From positions 1 to 12,433 of the forward strand of contig CANQLF010000071.1 in assembly GCA_947624635.1 (NCBI GenBank): a stretch of DNA of 12,433 bases, in the 5' to 3' direction. Below the pieces are notes generated by a model. That model saw only the letters and a list, made by a program, of their open reading frames with translations. It had not been told where the DNA came from and did not search any database. Positions 7,839 to 12,433 of the stretch are shown piece by piece. The stretch comes from an uncultured Bacilli bacterium. GTDB taxonomy: Bacteria > Bacillota_I > Bacilli_A > RF39 > UBA660. Numbering within the stretch: the stretch's first letter is position 1; the number at the start of each line of letters is the position of its first letter. Made by a program: the position numbers and the translations under genes.

Positions 7839-8459
7839 ATGATAAAAGATGCAATAACAGATATTTTTAATTATATATGGCCTATGATGGTAATAGTTAT
7901 AACCATTATTGCATCTTTAAGGATATTTAATATTATATCTAATAAAAGAAATTTCAAATTATATGAAGAATTAATTAATTTAAGTTTTATAATTTATATA
8001 TTATCATTATTCTACTTAGTTACATTTCAAGATGTAAACTATGGTACGAGTAACTTTACACCGTTTAAGGAAATGTTTAGATATGCTTTTGGCAGTAAAC
8101 TATTTATCAAAAATGTGTTAGGTAATATATTACTTTTTATACCTTTAGGATTTTATGCTAAATACTATATAAAGCCTAAAAATATGATATTTCCTTCAAT
8201 AGTTTTGCTTTTATCATCTATAACAATTGAATTTACACAATTACAAATTGGTAGAACATTTGACATTGATGATATAATATTAAATGTGTCAGGTGGATTA
8301 CTTGGTTACTTGTTAAGTCATCTTGCTGAAAAGTTACCTGCATTTACAAAGAAGACTTGGTTTTTAAATATCGTTACTATATTAATTGTAATATTGTTTG
8401 TGTTATATTTATTAGAAATTTATAATGTAACTGATTTTAATTTGGGGTGGTTATTTTGA
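7839..8459 (+). CDS. VanZ-family membrane protein
   Basis: The 206-aa product has membrane segments at about 12-34, 46-63, 92-110, 117-134, 148-163 and 177-194. It carries the VanZ signature: NFTPFKEM (72-79), NVLGNILLFIPLGF (92-105), IEFTQLQIGRTFDIDDIILN (130-149, with Glu131, Gln134, Arg139, Asp144 and Asn149) and GGLLGY. VanZ proteins of glycopeptide-resistance clusters give low-level teicoplanin resistance, but most family members are chromosomal and of unknown envelope role; resistance should not be inferred here. ATG 7839 is preferred to the overlapping GTG 7833 because GAGG (7825-7828) is 10 nt upstream. It sits where phoH and yqfF/pgpH are found in Bacillus. Confidence 0.88.
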   Translation: MIKDAITDIFNYIWPMMVIVITIIASLRIFNIISNKRNFKLYEELINLSFIIYILSLFYLVTFQDVNYGTSNFTPFKEMFRYAFGSKLFIKNVLGNILLFIPLGFYAKYYIKPKNMIFPSIVLLLSSITIEFTQLQIGRTFDIDDIILNVSGGLLGYLLSHLAEKLPAFTKKTWFLNIVTILIVILFVLYLLEIYNVTDFNLGWLF

Positions 8460-8905
8460 ATAGATATGAAATAATTAATGAAACTAATGAAAATATTAAG
8501 GAACTAGAAATATTAAATGGATTATTGGATTATGCATTAAAAATTGAAAATGTTAATGATGCTGAATTTAATATAATAATTGTAGATAATAAAAGAATAA
8601 GAGAAATAAATAAAGAATATAGAAGTATAGATAGAGAAACTGATGTAATTAGTTTTGCACTAGAAGACTATCAGGATGTAATATTATCTCATAGAATGCT
8701 TGGTGATATTTATATTTCTATTGATAAAGCTAGTGTACAAGCTATAGAATATGGTCACTCTCTAAAAAGAGAATTATCGTTTCTTGCTATACACGGGCTT
8801 TTGCACCTTCTAGGTTATGATCACATGGAAAAAGAAGAAGAAAAAATAATGTTTGAACGTCAGGAGTTGATTTTAAATGAATATGGGATTACAAAAGAGA
8901 AGTAG
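8456..8905 (+). CDS. ybeY: Endoribonuclease YbeY (rRNA maturation and ribosome quality control)
   Basis: YbeY is a zinc-dependent single-strand endoribonuclease that acts in 16S rRNA 3'-end maturation and ribosome quality control. The 149-aa product contains ETDVISFAL (61-69), LGDIYIS (82-88) and the metal-binding motif HGLLHLLGYDH with His113, His117 and His123, all diagnostic. TTG 8456 is the most likely start: GGGGTGG (8444-8450) lies 5 nt upstream and no in-frame ATG occurs early; GTG 8447 would start inside that ribosome site. The start codon overlaps the TGA of the VanZ gene, so translation is coupled. The dgkA start lies inside its 3' end. Confidence 0.94.
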   Translation: MNRYEIINETNENIKELEILNGLLDYALKIENVNDAEFNIIIVDNKRIREINKEYRSIDRETDVISFALEDYQDVILSHRMLGDIYISIDKASVQAIEYGHSLKRELSFLAIHGLLHLLGYDHMEKEEEKIMFERQELILNEYGITKEK

Positions 8906-9281
8906 AAAACAAAAGGGGATAAAAAGATTTTTAAATAGTTTTAAATATGCTGTTGATGGTTTTATTTACTCATATAAAAATGAACAAAATCTTATGGTAC
9001 ATGTTTTTGTAGCTACTATTGCAATTATATTTGGTTTTATTTTTAAATTAGATAAAATCGAATGGCTATTTGTTTTGGTAATGATTGGACTTGTATTTTG
9101 TGCAGAACTTATTAATACCTCAATTGAAGCAGTAGTAGATCTTGTTTCACCCGAAAAACACCCATTAGCAAAAATAGCAAAAGATACTGCTTCAGGTGCA
9201 GTACTATCTTTATGTATAGTTGCATTCATAGGTGGATTAGTAATTTATATTCCTAAAATAATTGAATTATTTGTTAAATAA
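8877..9281 (+). CDS. dgkA: Diacylglycerol/undecaprenol kinase (DgkA family)
   Basis: A small integral-membrane kinase that phosphorylates undecaprenol (typical of Gram-positive members) or diacylglycerol, feeding the lipid-carrier pool for cell-wall synthesis. The 134-aa product has an amphipathic basic N-terminus, the surface-helix Glu (YKNEQN, Glu36), the catalytic-site segment AELINTSIEAVVD (76-88, with Glu77, Asn80 and Glu84), AKDTASGAV (101-109) and three membrane segments at about 41-58, 62-79 and 107-126. ATG 8877 has AGGAG 10 nt upstream (8862-8866) and overlaps the end of ybeY by 29 nt. The ybeY-dgkA order is conserved across Firmicutes. No cdd gene follows, unlike in Bacillus. Confidence 0.93.
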   Translation: MNMGLQKRSRKQKGIKRFLNSFKYAVDGFIYSYKNEQNLMVHVFVATIAIIFGFIFKLDKIEWLFVLVMIGLVFCAELINTSIEAVVDLVSPEKHPLAKIAKDTASGAVLSLCIVAFIGGLVIYIPKIIELFVK

Positions 9282-9303
9282 TTAAAATTTACAATAAAGT
9301 AAG

Positions 9304-9332
9304 TTGACTTATATGCTTAAAAGTGATATATT
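9304..9332 (+). promoter_or_regulatory. Promoter of the repeat-RNA (antitoxin) unit
   Basis: TTGACT at 9304-9309 and TATATT at 9327-9332 are separated by 17 bp, a good vegetative sigma-factor promoter. Transcription would start near 9339-9342, just ahead of the 51-nt repeats. There is no obvious terminator between dgkA and this promoter. Confidence 0.7.
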
Positions 9333-9356
9333 ATATTTGTACTTGAAAAAGTATAT

Positions 9357-9465
9357 AAATGTTTCTCGCTTCTGGGTGGTATGCGAGTAATAAATGATCC
9401 CAGTCGTAAATGTTTCTCGCTTACGGATGGCTTGCGAGTAATAAGTGATTCCGAAGGAAAATGTT
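9357..9465 (+). ncRNA. Tandem 51-nt pseudoknot repeats, probable type III antitoxin RNA
   Basis: Two full 51-nt repeats (9357-9407 and 9408-9458) and the first 7 nt of a third (9459-9465) lie directly head to tail, each starting AAATGTT. The full units match at 39 of 51 positions. Each can form an H-type pseudoknot. Helix 1 is CTCGC/GCGAG (9365-9369 with 9383-9387; 9416-9420 with 9434-9438), identical in both. Helix 2 is CTGGG/CCCAG (9372-9376 with 9399-9403) in unit 1 and CGGA/TCCG (9424-9427 with 9450-9453) in unit 2. Two pairs of helix 2 change together (T-A to C-G, G-C to A-T). The arrangement promoter, repeats, terminator, toxin gene is that of type III toxin-antitoxin loci (ToxIN, CptIN, TenpIN), whose toxin is a ribonuclease that cuts the repeat RNA into units and is inhibited by them. 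Assignment to that class is inference; the pseudoknot is read directly. Confidence 0.72.
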
Positions 9466-9496
9466 AGAAGGTTATTTATTATAATAATCTTCTTTT
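9466..9496 (+). terminator. Terminator between repeat RNA and toxin gene
   Basis: AGAAGGTTATT (9466-9476) pairs with AATAATCTTCT (9483-9493), 11 bp with one G-T pair and a 6-nt loop, ending in TTTT (9493-9496). It begins right after the partial third repeat. In type III systems a terminator here limits toxin expression to read-through transcripts. Confidence 0.8.
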
Positions 9497-9521
9497 AATT
9501 TACTTTTTTGTTAACAAACTA

Positions 9522-9551
9522 TTGACTTAAAGAACAAATGTACTGTATACT
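9522..9551 (+). promoter_or_regulatory. Possible second promoter directly upstream of the toxin gene
   Basis: TTGACT (9522-9527) and TATACT (9546-9551) are spaced by 18 bp, downstream of the terminator and before the ribosome site AAGGAG (9560-9565). If real, it would transcribe the toxin gene independently of the antitoxin RNA, which is not the usual type III arrangement. Confidence 0.45.
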
Positions 9552-9575
9552 TGATATGTAAGGAGATGATATAAA

Positions 9576-9942
9576 ATGAAGATAGAAACAGGCTATCTTT
9601 ATCATATTAAAGATGAATTTTTCGATACTGTTAATGATGAAACATTAATGTCAAATCATGAACGTGGAAAGAAAAGACCAACGTATTTCACGATTAAAGA
9701 TGGTGATATACTATGGTTTATTCCGCTAAGCTCCAAAGTTGAAAAATATAGAAAAATATATCGATCATGCTCATATTATTAATGTTAAACCTGCAAAAGT
9801 TCCAGCACTTTTAAAAAATAAAATATTACATAACTTTAGAAACATGATGAAAATGAAAGAAAGAGGGATTAATTTATTTTTTACTGATATTGATAATATT
9901 AAAAAGCAAATGTTGGAAGAATTATTAGTTGCAAAGAAATAA
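9576..9942 (+). pseudogene. Frameshifted type III toxin gene (CptN/TenpN/ToxN-like ribonuclease)
   Basis: The first frame (9576-9782) has a strong ribosome site (AAGGAGATGAT, 9560-9570) and encodes 68 residues. It starts MKIETGYLYHIKDEFFD, contains RPTYF and DILWFIPLSS (IPLSS near 49-53), then runs out at RSCSYY. The rest of the protein is in another frame from about 9748 to 9942: EKYIDHAHIIN, VKPAKVP and a C-terminal helix with KERGINLFFTDID. The short hydrophobic start, the R-P-x-Y/F element and the hydrophobic-P-L-S-S strand fit the small beta-barrel endoribonuclease toxins of type III systems. The frames meet at a directly repeated GAAAAATATA (9741-9750 and 9751-9760). Removing one copy restores a 118-residue frame. 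From memory, related proteins are about 150-165 residues with extra sequence between the EKYxKIY and EKYI segments, so an internal deletion is also possible. Either way an active toxin is not made unless frameshifting occurs. Confidence 0.65.
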
Positions 9943-9955
9943 TTTTAATCAAAAT

Positions 9956-9993
9956 AAAGAAAACTTAAAATCAAATAATAAGTTTTCTTTTTT
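9956..9993 (+). terminator. Intrinsic terminator after the toxin remnant
   Basis: AAAGAAAACTT (9956-9966) pairs perfectly with AAGTTTTCTTT (9980-9990) across a 13-nt loop, and the T-run continues to 9993. It closes the toxin-antitoxin unit 14 nt after the second-frame stop. Confidence 0.82.
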
Positions 9994-9996
9994 CTG

Positions 9997-10005
9997 TGAT
10001 ATAAT
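9997..10005 (+). promoter_or_regulatory. Extended -10 promoter for the membrane protein and era
   Basis: TGATATAAT is a perfect extended -10 (TG-n-TATAAT, hexamer at 10000-10005), placed just after the terminator and 25 nt before the next start codon. No -35 is recognisable because that position falls in the terminator hairpin; extended -10 promoters can work without one. It probably drives the membrane-protein gene and era. Confidence 0.6.
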
Positions 10006-10030
10006 TAATATAAGAAAAGGGTGTCTAGTC

Positions 10031-10360
10031 ATGTTATTTATAATAATATCTTTTTTAATGGCTATAATTGCTTTAATATTTAAAATTAGAGATAATAAAA
10101 AACATAATTCAAATACTGATCAAGTTGTTGAAAATAATAGATCCGGTATAGAAAATGTATTGCTCGGTATAGTTCTTTTTGTTCCTGTTTTTGTATTGTG
10201 TTTTATTTCAATAACTTTTATACTCTCAATTATATTTAGTTTTATTTTAGGATCTCAAAGTGGGGAGTGGGCTTATGCAATGATAATAGCAGCCATCTTA
10301 TCTCCAATATTAACAATTATATCAGTAGTACAAACTCTTTCAAAAGGAGGTAAATCATGA
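10031..10360 (+). CDS. Small multi-pass membrane protein of unknown function
   Basis: The 109-aa product has a membrane segment at about residues 2-18, a polar stretch rich in Asn and Lys (19-40), a long hydrophobic stretch at 43-73 (one or two segments), and a last membrane segment at about 81-101 ending in KGGKS. ATG 10031 follows AAAAGGGTG (10015-10023); the open frame extends further upstream to 9929, but that part overlaps the terminator and has no ribosome site. The stop overlaps the era start (ATGA), with AAAGGAGGT upstream for era, so the two are translationally coupled. I recognise no family. Its position where cdd lies in Bacillus, next to the toxin-antitoxin remnant, suggests it may have come with that insertion; this is speculative. 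Confidence 0.7.
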   Translation: MLFIIISFLMAIIALIFKIRDNKKHNSNTDQVVENNRSGIENVLLGIVLFVPVFVLCFISITFILSIIFSFILGSQSGEWAYAMIIAAILSPILTIISVVQTLSKGGKS

Positions 10361-11241
10361 AAAGTGGATTTGTAAGTATAATAGGTAGACCAAATGTAGG
10401 AAAATCTACATTATTAAATAATTTAATAGGTAAAAAAATAGCTATAACATCATCTAAAGCTCAAACTACAAGAAATATAATAGAAGGAATATATAATGAA
10501 AAAGATATGCAAATAATATTTGTAGATACTCCAGGTATTCATAAACCTAAATATAAACTAGGTAAATATTTAAACAAACAAGCATATATAATGATAGATG
10601 ATGTAGATATTATTTTATTTATGATAGATGCTAAAAGTGGATATGGTAAAGGTGATGAATTCATTTTAGAAAAATTAAAAGATATTAATAAACCGATTAT
10701 TTTACTTTTAAATAAAATAGATGAGTTAAGTAATGAAGAAATATTAAAAACAATAGATGAATGTAAAGATTTATATGATTTTAAAGAAATTATACCAATA
10801 TCAAGCTTAAAAAATAGAAATACTGATAGATTAATAGAAGTTCTTAAAAAATATTTGCCTGATGAAATAAAATATTTTGACGATGATACAATAACTAATG
10901 TTAAAACATCATTCATTATTTCTGAATATGTAAGAGAAAAAGTATTAGAACTTACAAATGAAGAAGTTCCACACTCTGTGACTTGTTTTGTTGAAGATAT
11001 TGAATATAAAAAAAATATAGTAGATATAAAAGTATGTATAGTAGTAGATAGAGATAACTTAAAGAAAATAATAATAGGTAAAAATGGCTCAATGCTTAAA
11101 AATATTGGTAGTAAATCAAGATATGATATAGAAAAATATTTAGGTAAAAAAGTATATCTAGAACTATATGTTAAAAGTATTAAAAATTGGAGAGACAAAG
11201 AAAAATATTTACAAGAATTTGGTTTTAAAGATTTTGAATAA
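10357..11241 (+). CDS. era: GTPase Era (30S ribosome assembly)
   Basis: Era is an essential GTPase that binds the 3' end of 16S rRNA and acts as a checkpoint in small-subunit assembly. The 294-aa product is of normal length. The GTPase domain shows G1 GRPNVGKS (10-17), the switch region SSKAQTTRN (32-40), G3 DTPG (57-60), G4 NKID (119-122) and G5 SSLK (149-152). The C-terminal KH RNA-binding domain contains GKNGSMLKNIGSKSR (241-255). It has a perfect AAAGGAGGT ribosome site and overlaps the previous stop by 4 nt. Nearby ybeY acts in the same rRNA maturation pathway. Confidence 0.97.
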   Translation: MKSGFVSIIGRPNVGKSTLLNNLIGKKIAITSSKAQTTRNIIEGIYNEKDMQIIFVDTPGIHKPKYKLGKYLNKQAYIMIDDVDIILFMIDAKSGYGKGDEFILEKLKDINKPIILLLNKIDELSNEEILKTIDECKDLYDFKEIIPISSLKNRNTDRLIEVLKKYLPDEIKYFDDDTITNVKTSFIISEYVREKVLELTNEEVPHSVTCFVEDIEYKKNIVDIKVCIVVDRDNLKKIIIGKNGSMLKNIGSKSRYDIEKYLGKKVYLELYVKSIKNWRDKEKYLQEFGFKDFE

Positions 11242-11255
11242 AAAAATTAATTTAT

Positions 11256-11277
11256 ACCCAATATATTAATGGGTGAT
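11256..11277 (+). promoter_or_regulatory. Small hairpin covering the yqzL ribosome-binding site
   Basis: ACCCA (11256-11260) pairs with TGGGT (11270-11274) across a 9-nt loop, and the Shine-Dalgarno GGGTGAT (11271-11277) before yqzL is partly inside the stem. It may lower initiation at yqzL or protect the end of the era message; no T-run follows, so it is not a terminator. Confidence 0.3.
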
Positions 11278-11281
11278 AAAA

Positions 11282-11377
11282 ATGAGTAAAGAAATAACAT
11301 GGGAATTATTTAAAAAGACTGGTAAAATTGAATATTATATGGCATATAAAAAATTCATTGATAGTGAAAAGAAGTGA
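11282..11377 (+). CDS. yqzL: YqzL-family small protein
   Basis: A 31-aa gene between era and recO: MSKEITWELFKKTGKIEYYM followed by AYKKFIDSEKK. The pattern T-W-x-x-F-x-x-T-G-x-I-x-x-Y-x-x-x-K fits the YqzL family (for example the TWKxFSQTGNIDTYLLFK type in Bacillus), and yqzL occupies the same era-recO position there. Its ribosome site is GGGTGAT (11271-11277), partly in a hairpin. The function of YqzL is unknown. The stop lies 6 nt before the recO start, and the end of yqzL provides the recO ribosome site. Confidence 0.8.
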   Translation: MSKEITWELFKKTGKIEYYMAYKKFIDSEKK

Positions 11378-11383
11378 TACTAA

Positions 11384-12130
11384 GTGGAATTAATAGATGT
11401 AGAAGGAATAGTTATAAGTGAAACACCATATTCTGAATCTAGTAAAATAATAAATGTTTTAACTAAAGAATATGGAATAGTTGGAATGATGGCTAAGGGT
11501 GCTAAAAAGTTAAAAAGTAATCTTAGAAGTGGAACTAATAAATTATCTTATGGTACTTTCCATATATATTATAAAAGTGACGGATTATCTACTTTAACAG
11601 GTGTTGATATAATAAATAATTTTAAAAATATAATAACAGATATTAAAAAAATATCTTTTTCATATTACATAACTGAACTTGCTAGTCAAGTTATGAAACA
11701 TGAATATAATATAGAAGTTTTTAATATACTTATATCTTCATTACTTAAAATTAATGAAGGATATGATGCAGCTATAATAACTAATATATTAGAACTTAAA
11801 ATGTTAGATTACTTAGGAGTAAGACCTATAATAGATGAATGCGCTAGTTGCGGAAGTAAAGCAAATATTATTACAATATCTGGTGATAGAGGAGGATACC
11901 TTTGTAAAAATTGCAGGCAAAATGAATATATTGTTAGTGATAAAGCAATAAAATTAATTAGGATGTTTTATTATGTAGATATATCTAAAATAAGTAAATT
12001 AAATATAAGTGATAATGTTAAAAAAGAGTTGGATATGTTTATTAATGAATATTATGATAGATATACGGGACTTTATTTAAAAAGTAAAAATTTTATAAAA
12101 GATTTAGAAAAACTTGAAAATAAAATTTGA
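11384..12130 (+). CDS. recO: DNA repair protein RecO
   Basis: RecO works with RecF and RecR to load RecA onto SSB-coated single-stranded DNA and to anneal strands. The 248-aa product has the N-terminal OB-fold (VEGIVISETPYSESSKIINV..., residues 6-25 and following, to about 80), a helical central domain, and a zinc-binding motif CASC (153-156) with CKNC (174-177), seen in many Firmicutes RecO proteins. The start is GTG 11384, preceded by AGAAGTGAT at 11370-11378. Its TGA stop (12128-12130) lies inside the -35 box of the glyS promoter, so the recO operon and glyS transcription are tightly abutted with no separate terminator. Confidence 0.94.
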   Translation: MELIDVEGIVISETPYSESSKIINVLTKEYGIVGMMAKGAKKLKSNLRSGTNKLSYGTFHIYYKSDGLSTLTGVDIINNFKNIITDIKKISFSYYITELASQVMKHEYNIEVFNILISSLLKINEGYDAAIITNILELKMLDYLGVRPIIDECASCGSKANIITISGDRGGYLCKNCRQNEYIVSDKAIKLIRMFYYVDISKISKLNISDNVKKELDMFINEYYDRYTGLYLKSKNFIKDLEKLENKI

Positions 12131-12155
12131 CAACAATGCTTATTTGTAATAAAAT
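12127..12155 (+). promoter_or_regulatory. glyS promoter overlapping the recO stop codon
   Basis: A consensus TTGACA (12127-12132) and TAAAAT (12150-12155) are separated by exactly 17 bp. The -35 hexamer contains the recO TGA. Transcription would start near 12162, leaving a leader of only about 150 nt before the glyS ATG. Confidence 0.75.
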
Positions 12156-12161
12156 TAACTT

Positions 12162-12277
12162 GTAAATTTATTTGATGTGCGTTATTAAGAAGGTTGGAAA
12201 CTTCAAGTACATATTATTAAAAGAGATTCGCTTAGAATAAGTAGAGTGGGACCGCGGAATATTATTTCGTCTCTATG
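12162..12277 (+). promoter_or_regulatory. Short T-box riboswitch in the glyS leader
   Basis: A T-box binds uncharged tRNA and raises expression of the cognate synthetase gene. The T-box sequence AGAGTGGGACCGCGG is at 12243-12257 (family consensus AGGGTGGNACCGCG). It folds as an antiterminator: lower helix TAGAG/CTCTA (12242-12246 with 12271-12275), a 7-nt bulge TGGGACC (12247-12253) that would pair with the tRNA acceptor end, and an upper helix 12255-12259 with 12265-12269. Upstream, ATGTGC/GTACAT (12175-12180 with 12207-12212) and GAAG/CTTC (12189-12192 with 12201-12204) form one small stem whose 8-nt loop contains GGA, a glycine codon. The long Stem I of typical T-boxes is missing, and the promoter position leaves no room for it. 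Confidence 0.8.
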
Positions 12278-12295
12278 CTTGTTTTAAGTTTTTTT
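12231..12295 (+). terminator. Terminator-like hairpin enclosing the T-box antiterminator
   Basis: CTTAGAATAAG (12231-12241) pairs with CTTGTTTTAAG (12278-12288) through 11 pairs including two G-T, continues into TAGAG/CTCTA, and is followed by seven T (12289-12295). The 3' arm and T-run look like an intrinsic terminator, but the hairpin contains the T-box antiterminator instead of competing with it, which is unusual. Confidence 0.5.
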
Positions 12296-12310
12296 ATTGG
12301 AGGAATGTTT

Positions 12311-12433
12311 ATGGAAGAATTAACAATGGAAAAAATGGTAAATTTATGTAAGCAATATGGATTTATCTATCAAGGTAGTGAAATTTATGGAGGGTTAGCT
12401 AACACATGGGATTACGGTCCATTAGGTAGCAGA
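12311..12433 (+). CDS. glyS: Glycyl-tRNA synthetase, single-chain (alpha2) type, N-terminal part
   Basis: Only the first 41 residues are in the window; the gene runs off the right end. The product begins MEELTMEKMVNLCKQYGFIY and includes the diagnostic GSEIYGGLANTWDYGPLG, typical of the class II homodimeric GlyRS found in many Firmicutes, Mollicutes and eukaryotes. This differs from the two-subunit GlyQ/GlyS enzyme that occupies the same locus in Bacillus subtilis. GGAGG (12299-12303) lies 7 nt before ATG 12311; the in-frame ATG at 12305 is too close to it. Expression is probably controlled by tRNA-Gly charging through the upstream T-box. Confidence 0.95.
   Translation, partial: MEELTMEKMVNLCKQYGFIYQGSEIYGGLANTWDYGPLGSR

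Noticed and set aside
6615..8459. Mycoplasma-type code (TGA as Trp)
   Set aside because: TGA codons end yqfC, yqfD and the VanZ gene at family-appropriate lengths with correctly placed downstream starts, and Trp is TGG throughout.
7839..8459. Glycopeptide resistance gene
   Set aside because: VanZ-family similarity alone does not indicate resistance; no other van gene is present and the neighbours are housekeeping and sporulation genes.
8966..9229. Reading frame on the - strand within dgkA
   Set aside because: Shadow of the well-supported dgkA gene, with no family resemblance.
9357..9465. CRISPR array
   Set aside because: The 51-nt units abut directly with no spacers, there are only two, and no cas gene is present.
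9357..9465. Tandem glycine-type or other metabolite riboswitch
   Set aside because: The conserved cores of known tandem riboswitches are absent, and the downstream gene is not metabolic; interleaved helices plus a following terminator and toxin-like gene fit a type III antitoxin better.
9739..9942. Independent small gene starting with TTG 9739
   Set aside because: It has no ribosome site and overlaps the toxin frame; the sequence reads as the C-terminal continuation of the broken toxin.
10539..11198. 219-aa reading frame on the - strand
   Set aside because: It lies entirely inside era, is Ser/Ile/Phe/Leu-rich as expected for the complement of an AT-rich gene, and has no recognisable family motif.

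Overview
The window is a very AT-rich bacterial chromosome segment with nearly all genes on the + strand, packed as short or overlapping operons. It carries the conserved Firmicutes cluster yqfC-yqfD-ybeY-dgkA-era-yqzL-recO-glyS, a separate comEA-comEC competence pair, and a spoIIP homologue. This points to an endospore-lineage Firmicute, most likely an uncultured low-GC Bacilli/Erysipelotrichia-like or gut Clostridia-like organism. The lineage is inferred from gene content and base composition only. TGA is used as a stop codon in several well-supported genes (yqfC, yqfD, vanZ-like, yqzL, recO) and Trp is TGG, so the standard bacterial code applies rather than the Mycoplasma code.

Layout. 1-450: C-terminal part of a probable surface/secreted protein with formylglycine-enzyme-like motifs. 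451-691: AT-rich intergenic stretch with one inverted repeat. 692-3231: spoIIP-like gene, a small membrane-anchored protein, a Dus tRNA-dihydrouridine synthase and a 57-aa membrane protein. 3260-6159: comEA and comEC, with the comEA ribosome site inside a terminator-like hairpin. 6196-6301: a run of hairpins ending in a clear intrinsic terminator. 6378-9281: yqfC, yqfD, a VanZ-family gene, ybeY and dgkA, closely packed. 9282-9996: a type III toxin-antitoxin-like locus, consisting of a promoter, two 51-nt repeats that each fold as an H-type pseudoknot, a terminator and a broken toxin gene. 10031-12130: a membrane protein of unknown function, era, yqzL and recO. 12127-12433: a promoter, a very short T-box leader and the start of single-chain glycyl-tRNA synthetase.

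How it fits together. SpoIIP, YqfC and YqfD belong to endospore formation. ComEA/ComEC bind and import DNA. YbeY, Era and Dus act on rRNA or tRNA; RecO is a recombination mediator; DgkA recycles undecaprenol or diacylglycerol. GlyRS is probably controlled by uncharged tRNA-Gly through the T-box. Compared with Bacillus subtilis gene order, phoH and yqfF/pgpH are absent between yqfD and ybeY (a VanZ gene sits there), and cdd is absent between dgkA and era (the toxin-antitoxin locus plus a membrane-protein gene sit there).

The two most interesting items are the type III TA-like locus, whose antitoxin RNA looks intact and shows compensatory changes between repeats while the toxin is frameshifted, and the glyS T-box, whose Stem I is tiny and whose antiterminator is enclosed by a terminator-like stem.
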